Shown here: positions 63,496 through 64,000 of the stretch, piece by piece
Layout of the letters: each line of letters begins with the position of its first letter
Position numbering within the stretch: the first letter of the stretch is position 1
From: Gemmatimonadota bacterium
GTDB taxonomy: Bacteria > Gemmatimonadota > Gemmatimonadetes > Gemmatimonadales > GWC2-71-9
DNA length: 64,000 nt
Assembly (NCBI GenBank): GCA_016713435.1
Contig: JADJPD010000005.1
Coordinates: 174,001 to 238,000 of the forward strand
Direction of reading: 5' to 3'
Position numbers and translations under genes: made by a program
Notes under the pieces: generated by a model
Told to the model about the DNA's origin: nothing
Database searches by the model: none
What the model saw: only the letters and a program-made list of their open reading frames with translations

Positions 63496-64000
63496 TCACC
63501 CCCCGTACTGGATCTTGCGGAGGGCGCGCTCGAGCGCGGCGACGACGTCGGGGGTGGTGGAGCGGCTGCGCTGGCGTTCGAGGATGCGGCGGGCGTCGCG
63601 GGCGTTGCGGCCCATGGCGCCGAGGGCGTCGGCCGAGGCGATGACCAGTTCGCGGCCGCCCTCGAGTTCGTCGGTCTGCTCGAGGACCTTCACCAGGTCG
63701 GGGACGGCGTCCTTGGCATCGGGGCCCATCAGGCGAAGCGCGCGCGCCGCCTCCAGGCGATGGGACATCGGCCCCGCCCGCAGCGCCTGGCCGAGGGGCT
63801 TCGCTGCCCGCTTGCCGAGGCGGGCGAGGGCCTCGGCGGCGCTGGCCCGGAGGCTGTCGTCGCCGTCATGGAACACGGAGAGGACGAGCGGCACCGCATC
63901 GTCCGCATGATGGCCGAGGCGGCCGAGGGCGAAGGTGTAGTGCTCCACCCGGACGTGCACCGCGTGGTCGGCCAGTGCGGGGTCGCGGCGCAACTCCTCG
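63496..64000 (-). CDS. HEAT-repeat protein, N-terminus beyond the window
   Basis: At least 167 residues of paired helices in HEAT-like repeats (DDAVPLVLSVFHDGDDSLRA; RLEAARALRLMGPDAKDAVP; ASADALGAMGRNARDARRI) end at 63496. The frame stays open to the window edge with coding-like sequence, so the gene starts to the right. Such repeats form protein-binding scaffolds; the partner is unknown. Confidence 0.8.
   Translation of the reverse strand, partial: EELRRDPALADHAVHVRVEHYTFALGRLGHHADDAVPLVLSVFHDGDDSLRASAAEALARLGKRAAKPLGQALRAGPMSHRLEAARALRLMGPDAKDAVPDLVKVLEQTDELEGGRELVIASADALGAMGRNARDARRILERQRSRSTTPDVVAALERALRKIQYGG

Overview
The window is very GC-rich bacterial chromosome, and nearly every gene lies on the minus strand in long, tightly packed runs where the stop of one gene overlaps the start of the next (ATGA, GTGA or TGATG junctions). 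Gene content fits a Gemmatimonadota-like, Gram-negative heterotroph: TonB receptor, lipoproteins and outer-membrane beta-barrels, MsrPQ, an HprK-linked mannose-family PTS, SelB, and a zinc-ribbon protein with a proline-rich linker. The phylum is an inference from gene content and style; no rRNA is present.

Layout (minus strand unless stated). 1-12007: miaA (cut by the window edge), mutL, a MoxR/DUF58/Bat cluster in which BatB is fused to a BatC-like TPR part and BatD to a BatE-like TPR/SH3 part, an RsuA/RluB pseudouridine synthase, scpB and scpA. 12116-12520 (+): rpsT with a clear promoter and a strong terminator. 12539-18630: zinc-ribbon protein, class II aldolase remnant, pyrC-pyrB-pyrR, msrQ-msrP, tRNA-Ser(GGA). 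18584-23125: two chemoreceptors. 23126-25150 (+): DUF1835 protein and an SPFH protein with a terminator. 25164-26804: CheY-like regulator, ADP-ribosylglycohydrolase, tRNA-Ser(CGA). 26961-28775 (+): prfC, then a possible small RNA with its own promoter and terminator. 28781-35200: tadA, clpB, a secreted FlgD-fold protein, selB, recO. 35250-41260: a B12 uptake operon (btuF, btuC, btuD, btuB-like receptor, beta-propeller lipoprotein) preceded by a cobalamin riboswitch. 41289-54659: one very long same-strand cluster, read from its 5' end as ribD-ribE-ribBA-ribH-nusB-glycosyltransferase-hpf-hprK-EIIA-EIIB-EIIC-EIID-HPr-EI-metK-BFN nuclease-membrane protein. 55143-56793 (+): VOC protein and epoxide hydrolase. 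56915-62917: two tandem paralogous barrel proteins, then fmdB-argS-pfkB-purM behind a good promoter. 62967-63430: GxxExxY gene bracketed by inverted repeats. 63496-64000: HEAT-repeat protein cut by the right edge.

A cross-cutting observation is that at least seven genes (scpA, the zinc-ribbon gene, the aldolase remnant, DUF1835, recO, the 41289-42411 membrane protein and the GxxExxY gene) are broken by single-base shifts, mostly one missing base beside a short G/C run, while reading on both sides stays coding-like. This looks more like uncorrected indels in a long-read or metagenomic assembly than like gene decay, although the aldolase also lacks its C-terminal half. Most of the window is housekeeping; the parts worth a second look are the fused Bat proteins, the possible small RNA at 28670-28775, the GxxExxY cassette, the HprK-PTS cluster, and a chemoreceptor gene that runs into a tRNA.
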